Below, piece after piece: positions 46,670 through 58,500 of a stretch of 64,000 nucleotides of DNA. A program made the position numbers and the translations under genes. The notes below the pieces were generated by a model. The model made no database searches, was not told the DNA's origin, and saw nothing but the letters and a program-made list of their open reading frames with translations. The stretch is from Microvelia longipes. Taxonomy: Eukaryota; Arthropoda; Insecta; Hemiptera; Veliidae. How positions within the stretch are numbered: the first letter of the stretch is position 1; each line of letters starts with the position of its first letter. The stretch is taken from contig JACMZG010001908.1 of assembly GCA_018340805.1 (NCBI GenBank), positions 50,044,230 to 50,108,229 on the forward strand, given 5' to 3'.

Positions 46670-48326
46670 TATGTAAATAAATAAAATATAAATAAATATT
46701 TTATTTCTCCAATAATAATTACAAATTTTTTTTTTTAACATGTGTTACAACAATGTATTTTTGGAGGCCCCTAAAAGGCAAAGCCTTGAGCCGGGGCTAG
46801 TAGTACGTATTAAATATTTTTTTTTTAAATCTAAAATTTAAATAATAGAAACAACTAAAACTAATTACATTCTAATTTATAGGTGGAAATTGAGTGAAAT
46901 ATGGAGAGAGAGAAAGAGTGAAAGAGAGAGAGAGAAAGCGAGTGAAATGGAGAGAGAGAGAGAAAGAGAGAGAGTGGGAGAGAAAAGAGAGCGATAGCGA
47001 GAGAGGTGCATATAATTAATTGTTGATCCATGCTATTATGATTTTTTTAAATGTTTTAAACACTGTTACATTGTTGATATGTTGTGGTAGTGAGTTGTAG
47101 AGAGTTGGAGCTGTAATATAAAATTGTTTGGATAGGAAACTTGTATTGTAAGTAGGGATGCTGAGTTTTTTGTTAGTTTTATTTCTTGTCGAGCAAGAGT
47201 GCGATACATACAACTTGGCTTCATAGAAAAATTTTGTCAGAATAACTTTTTTGTTAAGTTTTTCTATGGTAAATACCTTGAATTCTTTAAATAGTTTCAC
47301 AGTAGAAAAGTCTTTTGGTTTTCTTAAAATTGTTTTTATGACTGCTTTTTGAGCTATTTCGACGGCATTAATTAAGGTTGGACAGGCTGAGCCCCATGCA
47401 ACTAAACCATATTCCAATATTGATTGAACTAGGGCATAGTATACTGTTTTCATTAAATCTACTGAGCAGTACTCTCCTAACACTCTAAAATAGTAGATGA
47501 ATTTCTTGGTTTTGTTGCATATATTTTGAATGTGTATGTCCCACCTCAAGTGTGAGTCAATTGTAAGTCCAAGGTCGGTCCAATGTTGTCGGTCTAAGTT
47601 AGTAATGGGCATTTACAGTTTAAGTTCGTGTTGTCTATAGTACATCTGCAGTCATGTAGTCTGATAGTCAGTTGATTTGGTTGTCCGAATTTATTAATAG
47701 AAAATGGAATGAATTTTGTTTTTTCTGCGTTTAAAGCTAGCAGGTTTGTGTGGAACCATTTGGTTATTTTTGTAAGTTGTTGTTCAGCTTTTCTAGCGAC
47801 ATCTTCCCAGGTATCTGCACTAAATAAGATACAGGTATCGTCTGCAAACCCATAGATCTCGCCATCAAAGTCTTTAATGTCAAATAAATCATTTATGAAG
47901 GGTAAAAAAATCTGTGGAGAGCAGGACGTGCCTTGAGGCGTTCCGACTTGTAAGGCTATTTTATCGCTGATTTCACCATTTAATTTTAGTTTTTGGTGCC
48001 TGTCTTTGAAATAGCTGACTACTAACTCATAAGCTTTTCCCCGAATACCGAGTAAGTATAATTTCTCAAAAAGTTTTTCCCATACCACGGTATCGAACGC
48101 TTTTTTTATGTCAAGAAAAACTACAATAACTTTTTTTCCGTTTGTCTAATTTAAGAGATATACTAGTAGTTAGCTTAATAATTGCATCGTATGTGTTACG
48201 TTTTTCCCTAAACCCAAATTGATTAGCTGATATAATGTCATGTTTGTCAAACCAGTCAGTCAGTCTTTTTTTTAAGCATTTTTCAAAAATCTTAGCAAAA
48301 GTAGAAATAAACAGATATCTTAGCAA
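46670..48326 (-). pseudogene. Jockey/CR1-type non-LTR retrotransposon, 5'-truncated, frameshifted
   Basis: Reverse transcriptase segments on the minus strand: 48326-48140 has FEKCLKKRLTDWFDKHDII and QFGFREKRNTYDAI (motif 1). After a +/-1 shift at an A7 run near 48130 comes VVFLDIKKAFDTVVW (motif A), GTPQGTSCSPQ (motif B, about 47940) and GFADDTCIL (motif C with the catalytic DD, about 47845). A second shift near 47605 leads to LGLTIDSHLRWDIH, YYALVQSILEYGLVAWG and a C-terminal domain ending at 47016. The start, endonuclease and first RT motifs are missing, as in ordinary 5' truncation. The 3' UTR (47015-46670) has a GA/CT-rich run, an AAGGCTTTGCCTT hairpin and an ATTT-type tail. Confidence 0.85.
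46896..47003 (+). repeat. (GA)n-rich microsatellite in the retrotransposon 3' UTR
   Basis: Runs of GAGAGA with AAAGAG and GTGAAA interruptions, directly downstream of the stop codon at 47016. Read in the retroelement's sense it is a CT-rich tract. Confidence 0.9.
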
Positions 48327-48329
48327 TGT

Positions 48330-49780
48330 AAAACAGATACCGTTCAGATCGAATGCTGCTGCAATACGTAGCTGCCCTTAGACAGAAAGAAAATAGAATA
48401 GTATATTTGTTCAAACATTCATAAGTAGCATACTGTGCAAATCGATTATGGTAACAGATTTTGAATAGAACACCCGAAGCACCGAATAGAAGCCCCCGAA
48501 GAAAGTAAATCAGATACCGTTCTGACCGGGAGTTATAGATAATAAATCTTCTATCTAACCGTAACATAACTTGTTGAAGGTTAAACCGTGTTTATTTTTT
48601 TACATCTAAATATAATTATAATTTAGTTCTGCTTCCTTAAAGGCTAAGATTATTTCCTTCACTCTCTAAGATATGATACCTTTTAGATTCAATTAATGCG
48701 CATGTTCTAGAAGCCTGAGTGAAGCTTGTGTCGTGATTTCAAGCGATTAATAGACTCAGGGGTTTTATCGGTTCGCTTCAAAGATTCAGTAAATTGATTC
48801 TTCTTTAAGCTAGTCTAGTGTCGGTTTCCTAAGCCCTAATAAAAAAGGTTTATACAACAGCTTGACAATATACTTTTTATCAGGTTAGCGTGTTTTAGTA
48901 AAGTTTTGGAAGGTAAAAATTACACCCGAGATATAAAAGAACAACCTGTGTTTTATATAAGATATAAGAAAACTGATTTTTACAAGTTACATGGAAAAGG
49001 TAGTTTTCTTCAATGACAAAGAATAAAAACTTAACACGAAACATAATATTTAATTAAATAGTACAACAGAAAGTCATAACATTTAGAATAGTTCAAAATA
49101 GTCAATAAGAGAGCGATTAATCGTAAGTTTCAAATTAAGAAGGCAGAGGAAACTGTCATATGGCTTCAGATAGAATTGCAAGGATGTGAGAGCATACTAA
49201 AAAGCATGATACTTCCGCTGCAATAAGGTTGCACTCATATTAATTTTATTAATAAATTTTAAATAAAATGACACCAATAATGTCGGAATGAAAATGGCGA
49301 AAAGAAGGAAAGGGAACCGACTCAATTTAGCTAATGTTTTCCGTTTAATTCCAGACAGTCTAGGGGAGGAAGAAAGAGGGACGAGTAAAGAGTAACCTTA
49401 CAAGTAAAGATAACCAAAAAGTAACCTCTATTTATTTCATTTTTCCATTAATAATATTAAGTAGATTTTAAAGTGAGGAAAATATATTTTACAGTTAAGT
49501 CAGCAATAACTAAAAAATCCTTACTTTTAAAATTCCTTCAACCAATAAATTATAGTTAAGGGTGCTACTCGTTATCTTCAGGAAAACCAAGTAACTTTTA
49601 GCCTCACAGTTCGACTAAAGATTACCCTAAATTTCGTACTCAACCACTAAATCTAAGAGCATATTATGGAAAAATTACCCTTTTTTCAAGTAAGCCAGAT
49701 AAATAAAATTAAGACATAATTTTAGACTACTTTGAATAAAGTTAGTAAAACTAGAACATTATTATACACACACACACACA
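48330..49780. other. Gene-free DNA upstream of the truncated retrotransposon
   Basis: At 48328-48341 and 48508-48521 the word CAGATACCGTTC occurs twice, so a 180-bp segment may be partly duplicated. Otherwise nothing is recognised. Confidence 0.45.
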
Positions 49781-49781
49781 C

Positions 49782-49944
<163 letters not shown>

Positions 49945-49949
49945 TCTTC

Positions 49950-50815
49950 ATAACCCTGACCACATTAGGTTATTCTTCCTTCAGAAATTCGCTGAAATTG
50001 GTTGCTTTCATAATATTATAATACTTTCTCCTCTAATTACAGAGGATAGGGAAGTAATATGAGTCATTGATACGCTTGAACTACGCACAAAGTATTTAGC
50101 TAAATTACTTAGGCCTTATTTCATAAGTGTACAAGTCCTGACATTAACCAGAAATAAGAAACTAATATACCAGCATTTGTAAACATTTTCATTCTCTACT
50201 GAAAAGTAAAAAAGTAATACAATTTAAATATTATTAATTTAAAATAAATACTTAAACAGTAATATATTTATATAACATTTAACATTGTATTTAAATACAT
50301 AAATAAATATAGAAAAAAATCATAACTTAAGTTGTAATAATTATATTTATAAACAATATAAAATAAAGAAGTTAAATCTCACATGTTTTCTTAAAGTAAA
50401 ATTATAAACTTTAAAAATTATTAAAAGTAAAATTTATAATGTATAATTAATTTAATAATTATGGAGTAATTTCAAGAAGTATTTTCTCACAGAACTTCAA
50501 GGTCATTAGGGTTTCCAGAATACACACCTTCCTAGTGCTGATATTATTTTTTTAACATACAAGCAATTAGATAAACAAGCAGGTTGTAAAAATATATTTT
50601 GTTAAGTTAGTTAATAAGTAATGTTATTAAGGAAAGTTCATTACGAAGAAGAGGTAGAGTTAAAGTTTTAACTTGATTTATAATTATAATAAGGTAATTA
50701 ATATTTGGGATTAATTTGAATTAATTAGGAGATATAAAATCGAATTTAATGGGAATTATATAAGCAGGTAATAAAACTAAGTAGGAATATTTCGTGGAAA
50801 TATTTAATTAAATAT
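49950..50815. other. Gene-free AT-rich DNA
   Basis: Contains a palindromic word CTCCTCTAATTACAGAGGAT with GGGAAG at 50030-50055, related to 23450-23485 and 27185-27210. The remainder is ATTTA-rich. Confidence 0.5.
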
Positions 50816-50819
50816 TTAA

Positions 50820-51135
50820 ACTAAAAATTGTTAATTAGGAATATGAGATAATGAAGACAGCAGTCCAAGTTTTATTAGTTTAATTTATTTCATATCAGAG
50901 CTTTCGCACAAGTGATGCTTGGCTTCCTCAGTGAATCTAATAACTAGTAAACAAAACCATAAACCAATTACAAAAGAACAGAAATAAAAAATATACATAC
51001 CAAACAAGGCAAAAAACAATTCAAAACAAATGCAAGTTAATATTAAAATAAGCATTAGTCCAGACTTACAATAAGTAATGTATCTAATAAAACTCGGACT
51101 GCTGTCTTCATTATTATTTTTATAATTAAGATTTC
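50820..51135. mobile_element. Foldback element with about 50-bp inverted ends
   Basis: Left arm ATGAAGACAGCAGTCCAAG, TTTTATTAG and right arm CTAATAAAACTCGGACTGCT, GTCTTCATTATTA; the pairing continues outward through AATTAGGAATATGAGATA against ATTATTTTTATAATTAAG with mismatches. A single-arm relative lies at 53745-53800. The 84-codon minus frame 50885-51139 is hydrophobic but without a known family. Confidence 0.65.
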
Positions 51136-51220
51136 TCACAGTCCATTAAACTTATTCCTTAAAAAAATTGTGTTATGATAATAGAAAGAGTATATTTAAT
51201 GAGAAGTTCTTTAAAAAAAA

Positions 51221-51365
51221 TTAGGGTACGGGGTACATAGAAATTCTTTATCATCTTTCGTTGCTCACTATCTGATAAAAAATCAGTTTAAATCCCAGCA
51301 GTCACCCATTCAGGTACTGGACCTCACTCGATGCTTCCTAACATAAGTGATATGACCGTAAACAC
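51221..51365 (-). repeat. 5S-rRNA-derived SINE, internally deleted
   Basis: Minus strand: CGGTCATATCAC (5S 5' region), then GTTAGGAAGCATCGAGTGAG, GTCCAGTACCTGAATGGGTG, ACTGCTGGGA (5S 3' half), followed by a shortened body and GTACCCCGTACCCTAA tail. It keeps more of the 5S 5' part than the other copies but lacks about 30 nt between the two 5S blocks. Confidence 0.75.
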
Positions 51366-51369
51366 AATG

Positions 51370-52379
51370 TAATTCTACTGATAACACGAAAGCCGGTTGA
51401 CTGGTGGTCATAAGTAAGGGTACCACCCTAACAACAAAACATTATTTTAAATATGTGTCATAAATATCCATTAATGAAGGAAAATCGTAAAGAACAAATA
51501 TAATAACTTATAACACCTGCTGAGTATTTAATAAACCCGGTCTTAGATGGCAAAAGGGTACATTTAGTTTACGAGGACTACTATTAATATAATTTTAATT
51601 AGAAAAGTTAATCTATAATTTAAAATGCTTAAAATATAGTAATACACCAATATTAGTATTTTATGAATTATCAATCATTAATTAATAATAGAACATAATG
51701 ATACACCAACCGGAAGTATCTACCTTCATTTTGATTTCATGGTTGTGAAAAAATAATTAGGCTTCTTAGCAATATTTTCATCTTTTAAAAAAAATTTATT
51801 TTCTTTATAGATCCTAAAACCATCTTCAGTTTTGAAATTTTTCTCTAGGAGAAATATCTGCGACGGTTGAATACAAACCAACCTGCGGTTAATAGACATC
51901 AGGATGGGCTGCGGTTTGAATATTTTTATTACTTTCTCTATCCTTTCAAAAATGCGTCTTTTCTTATTTAATAATAAACTTGAAGTACGAATGTATAAGA
52001 AATAATATCTGATAATCCTTACGTTTCGCGTTAAGCTACACATTCGTCATGGTTAATTACAAGCAATTTTTATTTAAAAAGAAATAGCAATAATAAATAA
52101 ATAATAATTGTAAAACTAAGGACCCAATAGTTACCAAAATGATAAGATGGTTTTGTAGGGGTTTAATATGTTCTTACCTGAAATAAAAAGAAAAATATTA
52201 CATTAAAAAGAAAAAATTTTACACATCTAAGAAGGATTCATTAAAATAATGAAAATTATAAAAATATAATAGATAATAGTACAGGGGAGTGATGAGAAGC
52301 TGCTGTATATCCAGCAACCCTGCAAAGATTTTCTACCCATGGATCTGATTGCAATTTACATTACACAATCGTCCGCCAA
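51370..52379. other. Gene-free region
   Basis: The minus-strand frame 51726-52043 (105 codons, true ATG, lysine-rich) matches no family I recognise. No splice or promoter evidence supports it. Confidence 0.4.
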
Positions 52380-52515
52380 AGTCAGAGGGAGTAGGCATTG
52401 GGCATAGCCAATGGTACCAAGCATGCTGAGATCAATGGTATTCAGCACTGGGCATAGCCAATGGTACCAAGCATTGGGCATGGCCAATGCTGGGTCAACA
52501 GCATTGGGGGACTTT
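52380..52515 (+). repeat. Degenerate tandem repeat, GCATTGGGCATAGCCAATGG-type
   Basis: Three to four copies of a unit with GCAYTGGGCATAGCCAATGG and TACCAAGCAT. The unit is internally palindromic (GGGCATAGCC, CATTGG...CCAATG) and GC-richer than its surroundings. Confidence 0.7.
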
Positions 52516-52531
52516 TAATTGACTTTTTCAT

Positions 52532-52592
52532 GGGGTCTCAGTGTTGTAACGATTAGCACGTTTGTTTGTCATTCGATCCCGGTTAGGGCCTC
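52532..52592 (+). repeat. tRNA-derived SINE head or degenerate tRNA
   Basis: GGGGTCTCAGTGTTGTAACG, ATTAGCACG resembles an acceptor/D-arm with A box, and TTCGATCCCGGTTAGGGCC a T-arm with B box. The anticodon arm is shortened by about 14 nt, so it cannot be a functional tRNA. A tRNA-derived SINE relic is likeliest. Confidence 0.35.
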
Positions 52593-53036
52593 TAGAATTT
52601 TCATGCTAGTTATGAAAGTCTTTCTTAAAAAATGTAGTGCCGTCCTTTAAAGTGGCGTTATGCCGATTGTTCCGAACCTGTGATCTCTAACCCTAATCGA
52701 TCCAGGGTTTAAGCAAAATTTAGAACCCTAAATAGTAGCTTAAATTAAATATATACGTTCTACCTCGTGGTTTTAATAGCAGTAATGCCAAGTTGGCAAT
52801 GGGGCACGTGTTGTTTTAAGATGAAGCTAATTTAAACTTATAGTGAAGTCACAGCTCTCTCGTAGATTTGACACAAAAATGCCTGCACTAGGACTCATAT
52901 GTAGAACACTATCTTCTTCCTAAGAAAGATCGTAAAAAGGGGCCAACAATATGACCTAATTGTAAGGTGATCTCACCTCTCTCTAATATCTATCACTAGA
53001 CTTATTAATAGAAAACTAGTAAGAAGGTTACTAAAC

Positions 53037-53276
53037 TTATTATATCTAACTTCATTGAGCGCCGTGGAATGGTCTACAATATTAACAACACCAACTTCGT
53101 CTTTCCACCAATAAGCTTTAATTTACTCTGAGCAGAGCCGGCTTCAAGAATTGAAAGACTCAACATCTCACCGGCACTGTAGATGGCATTATAGCCGAAA
53201 GCCGGCTCTGCTCAGGGTAAATTAAAGCTTATTGGTGGAAAGACGAAGTTGGTGTTGTTAATATTATTATATCTAA
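53037..53276. mobile_element. Penelope-like inverted-terminus element with 13-bp target duplication
   Basis: TTATTATATCTAA occurs exactly at 53037-53049 and 53264-53276. Between them come a one-sided 28-nt extension (53050-53077, with GAGCGCCGTGGAATGGTC), a left arm (53078-53143), a unique centre carrying CATCTCACCGGCACTGTAG, ATGGC, loop, GCCGAAAGCCGG, and a right arm (53198-53263). The two arms of about 65 bp are nearly identical in inverted orientation. The extension resembles that of the element at 39911-40244 in opposite orientation. No protein is encoded. Confidence 0.7.
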
Positions 53277-53277
53277 T

Positions 53278-53744
53278 TACATATATCTAATAAAATATTT
53301 TGTTATCAAAAATATGGTATTTCCCATTAAAAAAACTCATTTTTGTTTCAATATCACTACCCTATGGGGACTAAATCGACGAAAAAGAAATTCATTATAT
53401 AAAACATTTCAGTTTAACTTGCGTGACGTATTTCTTTCTATCTATCCACAGAACTGTTTGTTTAATAAAGTACATTGTGATGTTAGTATTTCGACAAAAA
53501 GGCGAGTGGCACAAGTGGGGTTATTGACTGTCATAGCATGTGTTGATGTAGCTAACCTCGCAGTGGCATCGTTACACACACTAACTATGATACCCTTGGC
53601 TGATTACCACAAGACATGTTTCTTAATTAACTTTTTAAAAGTTTTAAGTTTTAGGACATTTTTAAGTTCGCGGTTAAGATGTATTATGATAAGATAATAT
53701 TTTATTACGCTGTAACATTCTGTTGAACCGATTTTGATGAAAAA
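53278..53744. other. Unassigned; one 127-codon frame
   Basis: The frame 53314-53697 on the plus strand starts at a true ATG and includes a hydrophobic stretch around residues 68-90, but it resembles no family known to me. Codon use is AT-driven. Treated as unsupported. Confidence 0.3.
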
Positions 53745-53800
53745 TTTAATAAACTCGGACTGCTTTCTTCATTATAATTTTCCTAATTAAGATTTCTCAC
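53745..53800 (+). repeat. Single-arm copy of the 50.82-51.13 kb foldback family
   Basis: AATAAACTCGGACTGCTTTC, TTCATTATAATTTTCC, TAATTAAGATTTCTCAC matches the right arm at 51090-51140 with few differences. It abuts the left arm of the next element. Confidence 0.6.
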
Positions 53801-54188
53801 GATAATCTTGTCATTTCATAACACTAAAGAGCATTATTTTATTATTTTAAAAAGTTTTAAATTTTTTGAAGACACTTTTAATTCATTAGTTTTTTTTTTT
53901 CATTTTCACCTACTTCTGACTAGCATATGCTGCATTACTGTCAACTGTTTTCTCTTAACCATGCCAATATTTACTGTCTCGCTTTGGTTGACAGTAAATT
54001 TAATTGCCGAGGTTAAGAAAAAAAAACACATTACAGCATAGTAGCATTATATAGTATAACGCATCGTTTTATTTTCTTTTTTTGAATTTTAATTAATTGT
54101 TTAAAGTCATGTCCACGTACACAATTTAAGTCAATGATAAGTTACAGCAACTATTACGTAAAATGGAATCGTGAAATGAAGCATGACA

Positions 54189-54515
54189 CTCAACTTATTA
54201 AAGTTTTTCTGCTTAACTTATTAGCTATAACTTACCCTTTACGAAGACGTAACTAGTGTTTGTCAACATAGCTCAAATTTAATCTAAAGATGTTAGGTGT
54301 AACAAACTTCCGTATATTTGCTTCATAAACATTTTTCGTGATAGTTCATCTGTAATTAAAACTTTTTAGAGTTAAGCTTTTCTGTTAAACTTATTTGTTG
54401 TAACTTACTTTTAACAGAGACTTAACTTGTCTACGTGGATAGCTTGAATCCTCATTTCAAGTTGTAAGCTATAACAAACTTCTGTTTTTGCTTCATAAAT
54501 ATCTTTCATGATAGT
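54189..54515 (+). repeat. Diverged direct duplication, about 160 bp x 2
   Basis: Copies 54189-54350 and 54360-54515 share GCTTAACTTATTAGCTATAA / TTAAACTTATTTGTTGTAAC, AACAAACTTC(C/T)GT, TTGCTTCATAAA(C/T)AT and CATGATAGTT in the same order. Confidence 0.65.
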
Positions 54516-55404
54516 TAGTTGAATTATGGATGACCTGTTGATATGCCCTAAATTTGAGCTAAGGGCGACGTCCCTAGGAGTCAAGTTGTTACATGTAATG
54601 GATAGCGTGATTATTAACCATTCGCCCTTGCCCCAATATTGTGAAAATTCCCCATATTTGACCTCGTTCATTTTTCTTTGGTAACAATATTTATTCAGTA
54701 ATGACTTCTTTTTATCACGTTTTCACTTCGATATTTATTTATTCTTCATTATTAATTTGTTGGGCCCCTATTTTATTTTAAGTCATAAAAATTGATTGCC
54801 CATGAGGCCATTTGATGCACGCGAAAGTAAATTGCTTCAATAATTTGTTTGTCCTCTTTTTATTTATTTTTAAACTAATATTAAAATTGAATGAAATAAA
54901 AATATAGATTAAAATTAATTTTGAAAGTAAAGAAAAGTCTTTTTGCTGCTGTTTTTTTTTTTTTCATTGTAATATTTTTTTCTAAATCTATAAAAGGGGT
55001 CATGAATAAGTAAAACAAATTTTTTAAAAAATATAAAAAGATTATAACTAAGAATCTGCATTATACCCTCTCTCCAGAGTAAATCTTTGCACTTAATCTA
55101 GTGAAGTGAGTCCTTATTCTTGTTTGGACTACTCAGTTAATTTAACTAAAAAGTTGTATAAAATTGCGATGACGCTTGTCTGTACATTATCCTCTTTTTA
55201 GAGAATATTTGGGTGATATCATCTAGATTAAGTTTTAGTCAAAGATCCAGATGGTGAAACTTGACTGTCGTATTCCAAAAGTTTAACCCACTTAATATTA
55301 TCTTAAATATTTATAATAATAGTTAGTAAATTTTAGCATGGATATCTTAGTTTTATTTATAATGATTTCTTTTAATTGTAAGTCCTATAATATGAAATTT
55401 GATT

Positions 55405-55455
55405 AAAATCAGTTGACAGCGTGGGAAAATAGTGATGAGGAACCCATGAGGTTGG
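55405..55455 (+). repeat. Half copy of the 36.66-kb MITE
   Basis: AAATCAGTTGACAGCGTGGG, AAAATAG and GAGGAACCCATGAGGTTGGC correspond to the left half of 36659-36811. Confidence 0.6.
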
Positions 55456-55564
55456 CAATAAATAAATAAAAACTGTCTTTTCTAAAAATTTAAAACTTTT
55501 AAAATAATAAAATAATGCTCTTTAGTGTTATGAAATGACAAGATCTTTTTCTTCTTCTTTTAAT

Positions 55565-58500
55565 CTTACTAAATTAATATGTAAAGTAGGGAAAACAAAT
55601 TTACGTACATTTAGTTTTCACTATTTTATTAGTAATAAAATGCAATCAAATAACGATGTTATTAATCAGTAACGTTGCTTAATTCCAGCGCTAAAAACGG
55701 CAGTGTTTTTGGTAATAATGCGGCACTTTTGATAACTATTTTAGTATTTATTCTATCTCCCTAGGATGTAAAAAATAGTTTACTTCCTAGGAGGTAAAAG
55801 ATTTTTTTATCAACAATATGTAGTTGTGATGGAAAAAGTTTCTAAGGCCACTTAAAAAGTGGGTTAGAATGTTTTTAGGTTCTAAAGTTACTATATCACA
55901 GCCTATATCTAATCTTTATTTTTTTATTTTTTTTGTAGGCAGCAGTAAATTGACTACTTTACAACAATGTCAGTAAAGATTGGTTTTATTGCTACAGCGG
56001 TCAAACATCAACGTTACATCCGCCGGCTGAAACATTTTACTTTACGGCCGCTAAGGAAATAGGTAAGTGAAGTAAAACAAATGTTTTTAAATTTATTTTA
56101 TTGAGCCCTCCCATACAAAATAGAAAACGCAACATTGTACTGAACTTAAATGGTTTGGAAAATAAACATCGACTCTATTCAATGATTCATGATTGGATTA
56201 TTCACATTAATTAACCAATTTCCGTACCAATTAACTCTCATTTTACAGCACTTTATTTTAAAAAAAAGACCGTTTTTTTACAAAAATGGTACAAAAAAGT
56301 ATTTTACGATAGTAAACAACTTATTATACTATGCCTTGAAACAGTTATACAAACAATAAATATATTGACAAAAGAAAGTTTTAAATTAGCCTTTAAAAGC
56401 ACCGTTATAAACAAAATTAAAAATTAATTTGAACATAAATATTTTGTTTAAAAAGTTCTTTCATAAAAAACTTTAATAAGTTCCTTTCCTTTATAAGAAA
56501 TAATTAATAAATTGAGAACCATCGTAATTTAAAACTTTTTTTTTTAATAACGCCAAAGACTAACTTTTATTTCTTAATTTAATTCACTAAGAGAATTTAA
56601 AATTTAAAAAAGAATAAATAAATACTTTCGGGGGCAATAAAATTATCAATAGAGCAGACATAAAACTAAAATTAGTTTTAATTTCATTGGTGTTTGCTTG
56701 AATTTGTAGAAAGTTGTAAGGCTTTTAAAAAATATGGTAGACAGGAAAAACCAATTTGTAGTCAAGGGCGTGGGTAAAAAGTTTCTAAAGAATTCTGAGA
56801 GGGTTCAAGTTTTTCTGTAAAATACATAATAAAATAGCGATAGAAGAGTAGGGGTGTAATTCGAAATCATTCTAGGGTGACAAAGTACCAAGCGTGAGAA
56901 GTACGCTTTTGCAGCAAAGAGATAAAATGAAGTGGAAAATATAAATAATAAAAATATGAAAAAAACATATTTAAGGTAAAAATTAAAAGTAATAAAGGAA
57001 ATAAATGCGAAAAATTAAAGTAAAGAGAATGCTTACTCAAATAATTTTTGAGTAAACAGAGATTTGATAAAGGTAGATACAAAGTAAATTGAAATAACTT
57101 TAAAAGGCAATAATGTATTATAAAGGGATAAAAGAATAACAACATTTTTTTAAATACTACGTGGAATAGAAAATGCAGAGGAATATCGATAAGTAATGAT
57201 GTGAAATATAAAAGTGAAATGAAAAAATCAATTGGATAAGAATAAGAAATGAAAAAGAAGAATAAAAAGAAATGGAAACTAAAAGGAATAAAAATAAGTA
57301 AAGAATAAGAGAAGAAATAAGGTGAAAAGGGATAATAACAATAAGTAAAGAATAAAAATGAAAGAAAATTAAAAGGAGTGAATATAATAAGGAATAAAAT
57401 GGTATGGAAAACTCTGTATGGAAGTGGAATTAAAAAATACGGAGGAAAGGAAATACGAACAAACAAAGCGAAATAGAAATCTGAAGGAAATTATTCCAAC
57501 AGAGATAAATTCAACAAATAAAATCATTTAGTTAAATCCAATAAAATTTGTTTTGTACACGAAAACTAAGCTCTTTCTACTTCTAGAATTTTTAATTTTA
57601 TAACTTCATTCTATAATTAAGTTTATTTTACTTTAGGAATAAGAAATAATAAATAAATACAAAATTGGCAAATAAAATTACCAAGATTGGTTTAAAATGG
57701 TAATATTATATTTGGGCTCATAAATAAAAATAAAAATACTTAATTCATAGAAATGGATAAGGAAATAAAAGTGAAAAGCAAGTCAGAATGACAGAAATGT
57801 TAGATCTGAAAGGACTAACTCAATTAGAAAACGACCCTTTTAAAGGACTCATATAACCAAGAAAGCGGTGTTAACAGGCAAGGGAAAATGTAAAATCAGT
57901 TTGGAAATACAAGGTTTAAGAGAACCTTCGGTCGGAAGTCGGAATAGACTGAAATCAACACCAACCCATATTTCAACCCTCCCAACCAATTTTGCCTTCT
58001 TAAGAGATTAACTTTTAACCAGATCTTGAATATTAAATCATTTCAAAAAAGAAGAAAAACATTTAAAAATTGTCTCTAATAGTGAAGGGAGAGTACTAAC
58101 TACAACTTAGAAGATAGGTAAAAAAAATTGAAATAAGAACGTAAAACAAAATAAGCAGAACTTAATTATTACAGCACTAATTCTCGCTAAAACATTTTCG
58201 CTCTCACGCAGCAACCTCATAAAAATTATTTTTTTGATTAATGAGTATTTTTCAATCAGAAATTGCATTAGTGTTAATAAGACGCTAACAAAACTTATTT
58301 ATTTTATGCTTAAAATGTATGTAATTTGTAAGTTACTTACAAATTACTCCTCCTTAAGGTTCTCCTGTAAGGAAAGCCTATATGTATGGAAAATAAGAAA
58401 AGATTGATAGGATTAAGTCATTCTATTTGACTTCATTCTATTTCCTACTTGTTAAGGACACGAAATCCAAAATTAAAAGAAGATGGGGTATTTTACATTT

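Larger units (their letters stand above)
53801..55560. mobile_element. 1.76-kb element with about 65-bp inverted ends
   Basis: Left end CTTGTCATTTCATAACACTA, AAGAGCATTATTTTATTA, TTTTAAAAAGTTTTAAATTT. The right end (about 55475-55550) is its reverse complement with one single-base length difference and a few changes. Inside is a direct duplication of about 160 bp (54189-54515) and no transposase. Nested contents make the original size uncertain. Confidence 0.6.

Noticed and set aside
51726..52043. 105-codon minus-strand frame, lysine-rich
   Set aside because: No family recognised. Composition fits AT-rich noncoding DNA.
52532..52592. Functional tRNA gene
   Set aside because: The anticodon arm is about 14 nt too short and the acceptor strands do not pair well.
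53314..53697. 127-codon frame with a true ATG
   Set aside because: No recognised domain, no splice or promoter support, and it lies between mobile elements. A real gene cannot be excluded but is not supported.
56867..57466. 199-codon minus-strand frame, Phe/Leu/Ser-rich, membrane-like
   Set aside because: It is the complement of a loosely repeated purine-rich tract (AATAAAAG-like words). Amino-acid content follows the base bias and no family is recognisable.
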